Source: Selenomonadaceae bacterium (GTDB lineage: Bacteria > Bacillota > Negativicutes > Selenomonadales > Selenomonadaceae). Taken from it: a DNA stretch of 64,000 nucleotides. The DNA lies in the NCBI GenBank assembly GCA_017554235.1, contig JAFZIV010000009.1:1-64000 (forward strand), written 5' to 3'. The translations under genes were made by a program, and so were the position numbers. Below, piece by piece: positions 26,213 through 34,357 of this stretch. Each line of letters starts with the position of its first letter. Within the stretch, counting starts at the first letter, position 1. Under the pieces are notes generated by a model. The model was not told where the DNA came from, searched no databases, and was given only the letters and a program-made list of their open reading frames with translations.

Positions 26213-28742
26213 TTGATTCTGCCCAATTTTTTCCGTGATGTACGTCGACAAGCAACGGAACTTTCAACTCAACAACATTTTCCATAGCGGCACGAACAAT
26301 TTTAGTAACTTCGTCAAGTTCACTTTCAACAGTCTCAATTACAAGTTCGTCGTGTACCTGCAGAATCAAGCGGCTTTTAAGGTTCGATAAATTTTTTTCA
26401 GCGCGAATCATAGCAATTTTGATAATGTCAGCAGCACTGCCCTGAATCGGCGTATTCATCGCCATACGTTCGGCAAGTCCGCGCAGATGGAAGTTGGAAT
26501 TTTTAATCGCGGGAAGTTGACGCCGCCTTCCAAACATTGTAGTCACGTAGCCCAAATTTCTTGCTTGCTCAATCGTCGCGTCCAAAAAATTTTTAACGTT
26601 GGGATAGCGTTCAAAGTACAGCCTTATATATTCACCCGCTTCAGTTCGCGTAGTCCGCAAATCTCGTGAAAGTCCGTAGTCACTTATGCCGTAGACAATA
26701 CCAAAATTTACCGCCTTAGCCTTACGTCGAAGGTCGGGCGTAACTTCATTGAGATTGACGCCGAAAACTTCAGCCGCCGTCCGCGCGTGAATATCCTCGC
26801 CGCTCAAAAATGCGTTTATTAAATTTTCGTCTCCCGACATATGCGCCAAAAGTCTAAGTTCAATTTGCGAATAATCGGCAGAAAGTAAAAAGTCATAACC
26901 TTCGCCCGGTTCAAAGAGTGCGCGAATCTTTCTGCCCTCTTCCGTGCGAATAGGAATATTTTGCAGATTAGGGTCTGAACTTGATAACCTGCCAGTCGCT
27001 GTGACAGTTTGATTAAAATGCGTGTGGACGCGATGAGTTTCAGGGTCAATCAAAGTTTTTATGCCGTCAAGGTAAGTCGACTTCAACTTAGCAAGCGTGC
27101 GGAAATTTAAAATCTCCTCAATAATCGGATGTATCCCGCGCAGATTTTCTAAGACTTCAGCGTTAGTTGAAATGCCAGACTTAGTTTTCTTTTTAGTCTG
27201 CGTAAAGGGCGGAATTTTCAGCTTGTCGAAAAGAATTTCAGCAAGTTGTTTCGGCGAATTAATATTAAAATTTTCTCCCGCCAACTCGTAAATATTTTTT
27301 TCAATTTCGGCAATGCGGCTTTCCATTTCAACGGATTTTTCGTCAAGGCTTTTCGTATCGACAAATACGCCGCGTTCCTCCATACGCGCTAAAATTTCAG
27401 TCAGCGGCAATTCCATTTCATCGTAAAGTTTTTGCATATCAAGTTCAACAAGTTTTTCAGAATAAAGCTTACCGAGTTTTTCAAGAGCCGTAACCTGCGC
27501 GGCAGATGAATCGTTAGGAAGTTGCAAGCCGTCAAATTCAAGCGGTAAAAGTCTGTCGCAACTGTAATCATTCATCTCAGGATAAAGCAGGTAAGCCGCT
27601 AATTCTACGTCGAAAAAATTTGACACGTCATCAATTTTGAAGTGGTGCATAAAATTTTTTAAGTCATGAATAAAAATTTTTTTTGGATACTCTTTAAGTA
27701 TTCGTGCAAATTCTGTTTCAGTCGTAGCAAAAACTTTACCGTCCGCCGCAGTCAAAATACCCAATTCGCTCGGATTGCCAAAAGAAATGAAAGGCGCGTT
27801 CAATACAACGCCAAAATCAACAGGTGAAGTTACTTTTGGCACTTTCAACATTTTAACTGTAACTTCTGCAAAAAGATTTTCTGTCGTGTCGAAAAGTTCA
27901 TGAATTTTTTTCTGCGCGACAACTAAAGCATATCGTGTACAAAATTTGTCGACAAGCGAAAAATTAGGCGTGATTCTAAATTGTTCGGCGTCAAAAATAA
28001 TGTCGGGAACAGCGCAATTAATCTGCGCGAGTTTCTTACTAATTTTTGCAAGTACAGCTGAATCTCTTATTGCTTCGCGCGTTTTTTTAGCGGAAATTTT
28101 ATCGACGCTATTAAGAACATTTTCAAGCGTTTCAAATTCCTGCAAAAGTTTAGTCGCCGTCTTAGCACCAATGCCCTTGACGCCGGGAATATTATCTGAA
28201 GTATCGCCGCTAAGTCCCTTAAAATCAACCAAAGTTTTCGGAGGGAAATTATATTCGGCTATAAACTTTTCTTCGTCGTAAACATCAACTTTTGTGTTGC
28301 GAGTCAACAAAACGCGCGTCGTAGAGTTAATGAGTTGTAAAGCGTCGCGGTCACCCGTCACAATGTCGACTTGAAAATTTTCTGCCTGCGTTACAAGCGT
28401 GCCTATAATGTCATCAGCTTCATAATTCGGCGCGATTAAAGTTTTAATGCCAAGTGCTTGAATAAATTCTTTCAACAAAGGAAACTGCGCGGAAAGTTCC
28501 TCCGGCATATGTTCACGATTCGCCTTGTATTCCGGAAAAATTTCCGTGCGAAAAGTTTGTCGTGAGGCGTCAAGAGCAACTGCCGCAAAATCAGGATTGT
28601 ATTCACGCAAAAGTTTGAGTACGATATTTGCAAAGCCCGTAATGCCGCCCGTAGGTTCACCAGTCGGAGAAGTAAGATTAGGCATCGCGTAGAAGGCGCG
28701 GTAAAAAATACTGCTCCCGTCGATAATCATAAAACGTTGCAT
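26208..28742 (-). CDS. polA: DNA polymerase I
   Basis: 844 residues. N-terminal 5'-3' exonuclease (MIIDGSSIFYRAFYA, YEADDIIGTL, TGDRDALQL, GLSGDTSDNIPGVKGIG). The middle 3'-5' exonuclease-like domain lacks the D-x-E motif, as in other Firmicutes Pol I, so no proofreading is expected. The C-terminal family A polymerase has TGRLSSSDPNLQNIP, SADYSQIELRLLAH, KAVNFGIVYGIS and LQVHDELV. Role: Okazaki fragment processing and repair. Its stop codon abuts a heptad repeat. Confidence 0.97.
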   Translation of the reverse strand: MQRFMIIDGSSIFYRAFYAMPNLTSPTGEPTGGITGFANIVLKLLREYNPDFAAVALDASRQTFRTEIFPEYKANREHMPEELSAQFPLLKEFIQALGIKTLIAPNYEADDIIGTLVTQAENFQVDIVTGDRDALQLINSTTRVLLTRNTKVDVYDEEKFIAEYNFPPKTLVDFKGLSGDTSDNIPGVKGIGAKTATKLLQEFETLENVLNSVDKISAKKTREAIRDSAVLAKISKKLAQINCAVPDIIFDAEQFRITPNFSLVDKFCTRYALVVAQKKIHELFDTTENLFAEVTVKMLKVPKVTSPVDFGVVLNAPFISFGNPSELGILTAADGKVFATTETEFARILKEYPKKIFIHDLKNFMHHFKIDDVSNFFDVELAAYLLYPEMNDYSCDRLLPLEFDGLQLPNDSSAAQVTALEKLGKLYSEKLVELDMQKLYDEMELPLTEILARMEERGVFVDTKSLDEKSVEMESRIAEIEKNIYELAGENFNINSPKQLAEILFDKLKIPPFTQTKKKTKSGISTNAEVLENLRGIHPIIEEILNFRTLAKLKSTYLDGIKTLIDPETHRVHTHFNQTVTATGRLSSSDPNLQNIPIRTEEGRKIRALFEPGEGYDFLLSADYSQIELRLLAHMSGDENLINAFLSGEDIHARTAAEVFGVNLNEVTPDLRRKAKAVNFGIVYGISDYGLSRDLRTTRTEAGEYIRLYFERYPNVKNFLDATIEQARNLGYVTTMFGRRRQLPAIKNSNFHLRGLAERMAMNTPIQGSAADIIKIAMIRAEKNLSNLKSRLILQVHDELVIETVESELDEVTKIVRAAMENVVELKVPLLVDVHHGKNWAESK

Positions 28743-28759
28743 TTAAACCTTGTCACCTC

Positions 28760-30136
28760 TCAATGTCGGCGCGTCGTAGAATTTTTATCAGAATTAGATT
28801 TTTGGTCGTCGAAAGGTTTGTCCAATTCTTTAGAATCAGTTCTTGAAGTCGGTTTATCAACTTCGGGTTTGTCATCGGGTTTAGGTTTGTCGACATTAGG
28901 CTTTTCTTCTGGTTTAGGTTTATCGACGTCAGGTTTATCATCGGGTTTAGGTTTGTCGACATTAGGCTTTTCTTCAGGTTTAGGTTTGTCGACATTAGGC
29001 TTTTCTTCAGGTTTAGGTTTATCAACTTCAGGCTTTTCTTCAGGTTTAGGCTTGTCAACTTCAGGTTTAGGTTTATCAATGGGCGGCTCAATAATTTCAG
29101 GCGGCGGAGTTATTGACCTCAAGCGATAAATTTTTCCGTTAGTGGTATTCTGTAAACCGCCGTCAATGTTGAAGAGTAAAACGGCGTCATCGGAATTACA
29201 ATAAATTTGTTTACGTTTTTCGTAACCGGTAACTTCACCGTAAGCAGTTTTAAGCGTCGACTCGGCAGCACGCCATTCAAGTTTCGTGTTAAGAGCAACG
29301 GCAATAGGCACGACGGGCAAATAAGCTATCGTGTCGCGAATAACGGCGCGGGCAATAAAAGTTCTTCCGTTTATTTCAATTTGTTTCAAGACTGTACCGT
29401 TGAGTTCGATATTGTAGGGCTTGCCGATATAATTTGGCTCGCCTCTGGATTCCAAAATTTCGCTTTCAATTTCTGTATCACTAACAAATGGTAGAACTCC
29501 ATAAGGTTCAATCCAGCGCGTAACGTCTTTGACTTCAACATTTTGCCAACCGTAACCGTCGGGATAAATGTAATAAACAACATTATCATCATCAGCTTTT
29601 TCAACGACGACACGATTGTAAGTAATTTCGACTGGCGTGTTGACTTCTACGGCATCAAAAAGTTCCTCAACATTTTCTTCAAGCATACGAATGCAACCAT
29701 TAGAAACGTAGTAGCCTATGCTGTCTGGACGATTCGTGCCGTGAATACCGTAATTGCCGTAAACTTGCATCCAACGATAGCCGAGCGGGTTATCAGGACC
29801 GGAAGGGACTGATAATGAAGGATCGGAAGGATCTGTCCACGTCGGATTTACAATTTTTTCAAGAATTTTGTAGTAGCCGGTTGGAGTTGGCGTTGAAGCT
29901 TTGCCGAGACCGAGAGGATACATGGCAACTTTTTTATTTCCGTCGTAAAGTGTTAAAAGTCTGCTGGCTGAATTAATTACGATTTTTCTTTCAGGCTTAG
30001 ACGGTTTATTTGTAGTCTGATTAGTTGTAGTGGAGTTTTGCGAAACTTCTTCAGCCTGTGCGGACGACGCACCAAAAACTAAAGTTAAGCCTAAAATCCC
30101 CGCTAAAATTTTTTTGGGCAATCTACCCCAATTCAT
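28760..30136 (-). CDS. L,D-transpeptidase (YkuD) with proline/lysine-rich repeat tail
   Basis: 458 residues. Signal peptide with AQA cleavage site (about 28). YkuD catalytic domain at about 50-175 with HGTNRPDSIG and the nucleophile in SNGCIRML, forming 3-3 crosslinks or attaching protein to peptidoglycan. Residues about 230-330 resemble a copper-amine-oxidase-N-like domain. The last ~110 residues are 11-residue repeats of PKPEEKPNVDK type, encoded by 33-bp tandem DNA repeats (28855-29075), likely a wall-spanning spacer of variable length. Lies 17 bases upstream of polA. Confidence 0.9.
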   Translation of the reverse strand: MNWGRLPKKILAGILGLTLVFGASSAQAEEVSQNSTTTNQTTNKPSKPERKIVINSASRLLTLYDGNKKVAMYPLGLGKASTPTPTGYYKILEKIVNPTWTDPSDPSLSVPSGPDNPLGYRWMQVYGNYGIHGTNRPDSIGYYVSNGCIRMLEENVEELFDAVEVNTPVEITYNRVVVEKADDDNVVYYIYPDGYGWQNVEVKDVTRWIEPYGVLPFVSDTEIESEILESRGEPNYIGKPYNIELNGTVLKQIEINGRTFIARAVIRDTIAYLPVVPIAVALNTKLEWRAAESTLKTAYGEVTGYEKRKQIYCNSDDAVLLFNIDGGLQNTTNGKIYRLRSITPPPEIIEPPIDKPKPEVDKPKPEEKPEVDKPKPEEKPNVDKPKPEEKPNVDKPKPDDKPDVDKPKPEEKPNVDKPKPDDKPEVDKPTSRTDSKELDKPFDDQKSNSDKNSTTRRH

Positions 30137-30213
30137 TTTGTGCTAACTTCCTTTCAAAATTAATGTTATAAATACTACCATTAATGACAAAAAATTACAA
30201 CGGATTTTAAAAG

Positions 30214-30242
30214 TTGACTGCAAAATTTAAATATGGTAAATT
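30214..30242 (+). promoter_or_regulatory. Possible promoter of the vWA gene
   Basis: TTGACT (30214-30219), a 17-base spacer and a weaker TAAATT (30237-30242), about 35 bases before the ATG at 30278 in the divergent 140-base gap. Confidence 0.4.
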
Positions 30243-30277
30243 GTGAATAAATGTAAGTATTAAGGGAATGTAGGCAT

Positions 30278-31939
30278 ATGAAAAAAATTTTCTTTTTTGT
30301 TATTACAATGTTCTGTCTTTGCGGACTTATTTCAACGGGCGAGTGCAGAGAGGTTGTATTCGTGGTAAATTCAAGTCAATCAATGAATGTGTCCGATCCT
30401 TTCCACGCAGTTGCCGAAAGTGTCACTTGGGGCGTTGATAATCTTTCCGCTGATGACGAAGTTGCTATCGTGACTTTTAATGATAATGCGTCGGTTCTAC
30501 GTCAGCTTACGAAGGTTGATTCAGTACCAAATCAGATTTTCAATTTGAATTATTCAGGACAGAGTAACGCGGGCGCAGGACTTTTGACTGCCATAGATAT
30601 TTTGTCGCCAAAATTTAATACTCAACGCGACATTATTTTTATCACGAACGGAAATATTCAAAGTCCGCAGTCTACTAATAATTTTAAAGCAGGTTTAGAT
30701 CAAGCAAAGTGGTTAGGAATTTCAGTTTACCTCGTGGAACTTCGTCATGATGCTAACCCACAAAATTATAAACCATATGAAGATCACGTAAAATTTTTGC
30801 CTGTAAATTATAAAGAACTTATGACGACGATTCGCACGATTATTCAAGGGGATTTTCATTCGCCGTTTATTACTCTTCCCACAAATCATTTAACGCAGGG
30901 GACATTAAATTTTGAATCGCCTGTCGAATCTGCGCGGCATCTTAAAATTTGTTTGCTTTCATCCAATATCGGCAAAACCAATCTCAAAAATTTTACACCT
31001 GACATTCAAGGAAAGTTTATAAATATTTTTGAAATAGATTCTCCGTCAACAAATAATTTTGAATTTGAAGTCGATTATCCGCAAGGCACCGGCTTGACTT
31101 TAGACGTTATTCCTACCGTGCCGGGAGAGTTGAAGACAAATACTTCGACGCAATTTCTTACAAAAGATATTTTAGAAATTACGCCGATGAACAGTGAGAA
31201 AAAAATTCTTGCCAATAAATTTTTCGACGGCAAATCAATAAATTTAGTTATGGACAGCAAGAAAGTGGAAGGCAAAATTCACGACGGTATAATTCAAGTT
31301 CCGCTTGACGACTTCGGAGAAAATATTTCTCTGCAGAAAATTCACTTTGAAGACATTGGGATAATTTTTTACGGCGACGATACCGCAAAGATTTTTGCGC
31401 CGAAAAATCATTATGTTGAAGGTTTAATAGGATTTCTCGGATTATTGATAATCGGCGGCTTGTTGTGGCGTATACGCAATAAAAAACAATCTTCTAAGTC
31501 GATTGATACTCTTGCAACTGTCAGAGGTAAAGAAAAAAATTTGCCGCCGCTTGAACAATCTTCACCTAAGAATATTAACTCGGTGTTTTTCTACAGCGGC
31601 AAGTTGCTGATTTACTTTACCAAAACGCCTACTGCTGAAGAAATTGCACCGCGTGAATTTAATTTGTTTCGTATGAATTCCGCGCAGATTTCCTTAGCTT
31701 ACATTCTGCAACAATGCAATATCCTTGAAAATTTTAAAGGCGCGGCAGATATTTTCTTTAATCCCGACAAAAATGGTATTAATGTTGAAAATAAATCTGA
31801 TTGCACAATTACCAAGAGAAATATTTTGGTTGAGAAAGGTCAACGCGTCGATCTTTACTATGATGATTCGGTAAATGTCTTGACTGATGATGAATCGGCG
31901 GAAATGATTTTGATGTACAAAAGTTTCAAGCCGGTTTAA
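30278..31939 (+). CDS. Membrane-anchored von Willebrand A domain protein
   Basis: 553 residues. Signal peptide at 1-23; vWA domain at about 25-190 (VVFVVNSSQSMN, VAIVTFNDNA, DIIFITNG); a beta-rich extracytoplasmic region to about 380; one membrane helix (YVEGLIGFLGLLIIGGLLW) at about 383-402; then a cytoplasmic C-terminal domain that vaguely resembles the second half of an FHA fold. The MIDAS motif D-x-S-x-S is N-S-S-Q-S, so metal binding may be altered. First gene of the spike cassette by position, but a heptad repeat separates it from the next gene. Function unknown; it may sense or organise surface assembly. Confidence 0.75.
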   Translation: MKKIFFFVITMFCLCGLISTGECREVVFVVNSSQSMNVSDPFHAVAESVTWGVDNLSADDEVAIVTFNDNASVLRQLTKVDSVPNQIFNLNYSGQSNAGAGLLTAIDILSPKFNTQRDIIFITNGNIQSPQSTNNFKAGLDQAKWLGISVYLVELRHDANPQNYKPYEDHVKFLPVNYKELMTTIRTIIQGDFHSPFITLPTNHLTQGTLNFESPVESARHLKICLLSSNIGKTNLKNFTPDIQGKFINIFEIDSPSTNNFEFEVDYPQGTGLTLDVIPTVPGELKTNTSTQFLTKDILEITPMNSEKKILANKFFDGKSINLVMDSKKVEGKIHDGIIQVPLDDFGENISLQKIHFEDIGIIFYGDDTAKIFAPKNHYVEGLIGFLGLLIIGGLLWRIRNKKQSSKSIDTLATVRGKEKNLPPLEQSSPKNINSVFFYSGKLLIYFTKTPTAEEIAPREFNLFRMNSAQISLAYILQQCNILENFKGAADIFFNPDKNGINVENKSDCTITKRNILVEKGQRVDLYYDDSVNVLTDDESAEMILMYKSFKPV

Positions 31940-31942
31940 TAT

Positions 31943-32036
31943 TAGTTGATAGTAAATAGTGAATAGTAAATAGTAAATAGTGGTCAGTACTATTAACTAT
32001 TAACTATTAACTATTCACTATTCACTATTCACTAAT
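31943..32036. repeat. Heptad inverted repeat upstream of the DUF4280 gene
   Basis: Left arm: AGTTGAT, AGTAAAT, AGTGAAT, AGTAAAT, AGTAAAT, AGTGGTC. Right arm: ACTATTA three times, then ACTATTC three times. Nearly the whole 94 bases folds into one hairpin. It fills the gap after the vWA gene. The remaining 95 bases before the DUF4280 ATG hold only an unconvincing short frame. Confidence 0.9.
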
Positions 32037-32131
32037 CCTTACATTGGATGTGAAAATTTTGCGGAAGGATAGAGCAACTTTTTTGGACGAAGAAGTTTTA
32101 AGAATACAAAATGAAGTGAGGCGATATAAAA

Positions 32132-32473
32132 ATGAGCAAAGAATATATGACGGCAATGGCAATGATAAAATGCAACGGCGCGACAGCTCCGGTGACAATA
32201 CCGATTCAATGTCCGATAAGTCACGGGATAATTTCTTGCAAAACACACTTTCCGATTCTCAACGCTAACGACCATATCCCAATGTTAAATATAATGCCTT
32301 TTGGGACGTGTAAAATGATTCCGCCGACTCCTGCAGGTCCTGTGCCTTGTGTACCGGCGATAATTATGGCGTGGAAGAGTTGTGATATGCATTATTTTGT
32401 AGGCGGCGCACCTGCGTTGACGAAGGATAGCTTTTTGACTTGCACATTCGGAGGGACGATAAAATTTCAGTAG
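32132..32473 (+). CDS. PAAR-like DUF4280 spike-tip protein
   Basis: 113 residues. The DUF4280 pattern is clear: an N-terminal TAMAMIKCNGA, a middle NIMPFGTCKMIPPTP, then PCVPAIIMAW, GGAPALT and a C-terminal CTFGGTIKF, with conserved cysteines. DUF4280 proteins are PAAR-like tips that cap VgrG/gpD spikes in contractile injection systems and carry or load effectors. The ATG is nine bases after GTGAGG. The stop lies inside the start region of the VgrG-like gene, so they are coupled. Tip-spike adjacency supports the assignment. Confidence 0.85.
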   Translation: MSKEYMTAMAMIKCNGATAPVTIPIQCPISHGIISCKTHFPILNANDHIPMLNIMPFGTCKMIPPTPAGPVPCVPAIIMAWKSCDMHYFVGGAPALTKDSFLTCTFGGTIKFQ

Positions 32474-34260
32474 AAACTGATTCGGTAACACTTGCCGATT
32501 TAAAAATTGAGGGCGTTGAATATCAGCAATTAATTGACGTTGATATTTTTGAAACGGTTCATCAGCACGGAACTTGTCGGCTTAAATTTATTATGAAAGA
32601 AGATTTTGACGCCAAAACGATTCTTAGCTGGAATAAAACTCAAATTAAAGTTAAAGCTGACAAGGATATTATTTTTTGCGGAATTATCAGTAAGTGTGTC
32701 TTTGATGAACAAGTTGGCGCAAATTATTTAACGGTGACTGCGCGGACTTTATCTTGTCAGCTTGAATCTGCGCGGAAAAGTCAGACTTTCCAAGACGCCA
32801 ATAAAAAATTTTCAACAATGCTTTCAGAGATTGAAAAAGATTATAGTCCGGCGGAAATAACTTGCGCCAATGACGATACCGTTGCCGAAATGATTTATCG
32901 CGAAAATCTTACAGATTGGGAATTTTTAACGGAACTTGCAGAAAGTCACGGACAAGTTTTGTTTACTGATTCTAAGTCGGACAAATTGCGTATCAGCTTA
33001 GGATTTAAAGCCTTTAAAGAATTTGAATCTGATGATTTAAAACTTTTGCAACAACATGTATCTATAGACGTTTACAAGCGGCTTGAGGCAAATACTTATG
33101 AAGGTGCGCGAGCTTGTTACTTTCTCGAAACGGATTTTTTTACGTATGATGTCACAATCGGCGTTGGACACGGCGTCAACTACGATAACCAATTACAAGC
33201 CGTTATTTCAAGTCACGTTACCGTTTACGAGCATGTTTTACAAAATAAACTTACAATTCGTTATGCTGAAGGTTGCCGCGCAGATGCTTGGGACGTTGTG
33301 AAATATTTCGACAGATTTTATTATTTGACCGGCAAAGTTCTTGAATCGACGGATACTAATGTTAAAGTTCAATTCGATTGCGACGAAAAGCAAGATAAAA
33401 ACGCAGCTTTAGATATTCCGTATGAATCGGCTGTCAGCAATTATCTTTACACAATGCCCGACGTTGACGACAAAGTTTTTGTTTACGTCGATCACATAAG
33501 GCAAGCGGCAATGGGAAGTTTGCGTGCCAAAGAAGTTTCAGACGATTACAAAAACCGTTCGTTTAAAGTTAAAAAAGATTCTGCGCTGATTCTTGAACCT
33601 ACGAAAATGGAATTTAACGCCGCTGAAAAAACTTTGATTGACGAAGAAGACGGAATTAAATTTGCTACGCCGAAGGATATAATTTTTTCTTGCAAGGGCG
33701 ATTTAATCATTCAATCCGCGCAGGGTATGGTTCCTGATAATCAACTGACTATGGCGGCAACACATATGGCAGGTTACGCGCAATATTTAGCGGGACTCGG
33801 TCAACCTGCGACGGTACAGTTTAATCCTGCGGGAAGTACGGTCGGTAAAGTCACTTCGCAAATTACGGGTAGCGGCTCGAAGGCTGAATCAGTTGAGCTT
33901 TCTGACATTGCTAAGGAACTCGATAAATTGACGGGACGCCAAAATAAAAATTCTGAAGAAAGTAAATCCGGCGGTGGCGGTGGCGGTTCTATCAAACTTG
34001 AAGCGAAAAACAGTGCTCTTGTTCAAGTCAGCGACAGTTCGATTGAGATGAAGGGCAGTAATTTAAATGTCAAGACACCTGCGCTTATGCAAGTTGCTAC
34101 TATTCCGATGGCTGGCGGCGGCAAAGGTTCAGGCGGAATTGGCGGCGGTAATCCTAAAAATCGCTCTGAAAAAATCAACGTCGAACATGGGCAAGAAGAT
34201 CGTTCACGCGTCAAAGAGGAAGTTACGAAGACGCCCGATGATAAAAGTATTTCGCGTTAA
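32464..34260 (+). CDS. VgrG/gpD-like spike protein 1
   Basis: About 598 residues. The N-terminal ~330 residues match the gp27/phage late-control D fold (LADLKIEGVEYQQLIDVDIF, NLTDWEFLTELAESHGQVLF). A gp5-like OB module (MPDVDDKVFVYVDHIRQAAMGSL) follows, then a Gly-rich C-terminus with repetitive spike-like strands (SIKLEAKNSALVQVSDSSIEM in part). GGAGGG (32450-32455) is eight bases before an ATT codon at 32464, which aligns with the N-terminus of spike protein 2; the only ordinary in-frame start is TTG 32440, with no good site. No sheath, tube or baseplate genes are in the window. Confidence 0.82.
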   Translation: MSVETDSVTLADLKIEGVEYQQLIDVDIFETVHQHGTCRLKFIMKEDFDAKTILSWNKTQIKVKADKDIIFCGIISKCVFDEQVGANYLTVTARTLSCQLESARKSQTFQDANKKFSTMLSEIEKDYSPAEITCANDDTVAEMIYRENLTDWEFLTELAESHGQVLFTDSKSDKLRISLGFKAFKEFESDDLKLLQQHVSIDVYKRLEANTYEGARACYFLETDFFTYDVTIGVGHGVNYDNQLQAVISSHVTVYEHVLQNKLTIRYAEGCRADAWDVVKYFDRFYYLTGKVLESTDTNVKVQFDCDEKQDKNAALDIPYESAVSNYLYTMPDVDDKVFVYVDHIRQAAMGSLRAKEVSDDYKNRSFKVKKDSALILEPTKMEFNAAEKTLIDEEDGIKFATPKDIIFSCKGDLIIQSAQGMVPDNQLTMAATHMAGYAQYLAGLGQPATVQFNPAGSTVGKVTSQITGSGSKAESVELSDIAKELDKLTGRQNKNSEESKSGGGGGGSIKLEAKNSALVQVSDSSIEMKGSNLNVKTPALMQVATIPMAGGGKGSGGIGGGNPKNRSEKINVEHGQEDRSRVKEEVTKTPDDKSISR

Positions 34261-34345
34261 TTAGTGAATAGTTAATAGTGAATAGTTAATAGTTAATGGT
34301 ATCGTCTACTAAACTATTTACTATTCACTAGCCACTATTCACTAA
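34261..34345. repeat. Heptad inverted repeat between spike 1 and the YD-repeat gene
   Basis: Left arm units TAGTGAA/TAGTTAA alternate five times. Right arm: ACTATTT, ACTATTC, ACTAGCC, ACTATTC. It starts directly after the spike 1 stop codon and ends at the ribosome binding site of the next gene. Confidence 0.9.
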
Positions 34346-34357
34346 AGGAGAAATTTT

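Noticed and set aside
26208..28742. Loss of proofreading motifs in DNA polymerase I as a novelty
   Set aside because: Degenerate 3'-5' exonuclease domains are usual in Firmicutes polymerase I.
28737..29129. Plus-strand Ser/Gly/Leu-rich repeat frame
   Set aside because: It is the antisense shadow of the repeat tail of the L,D-transpeptidase.
31943..32036. CRISPR array
   Set aside because: The units are 7 bp, contiguous and arranged as inverted arms; there are no unique spacers or cas genes.
32044..32268. Small gene overlapping the start of the DUF4280 gene
   Set aside because: No ribosome binding site, and from 32132 on it lies wholly inside the better supported DUF4280 frame.
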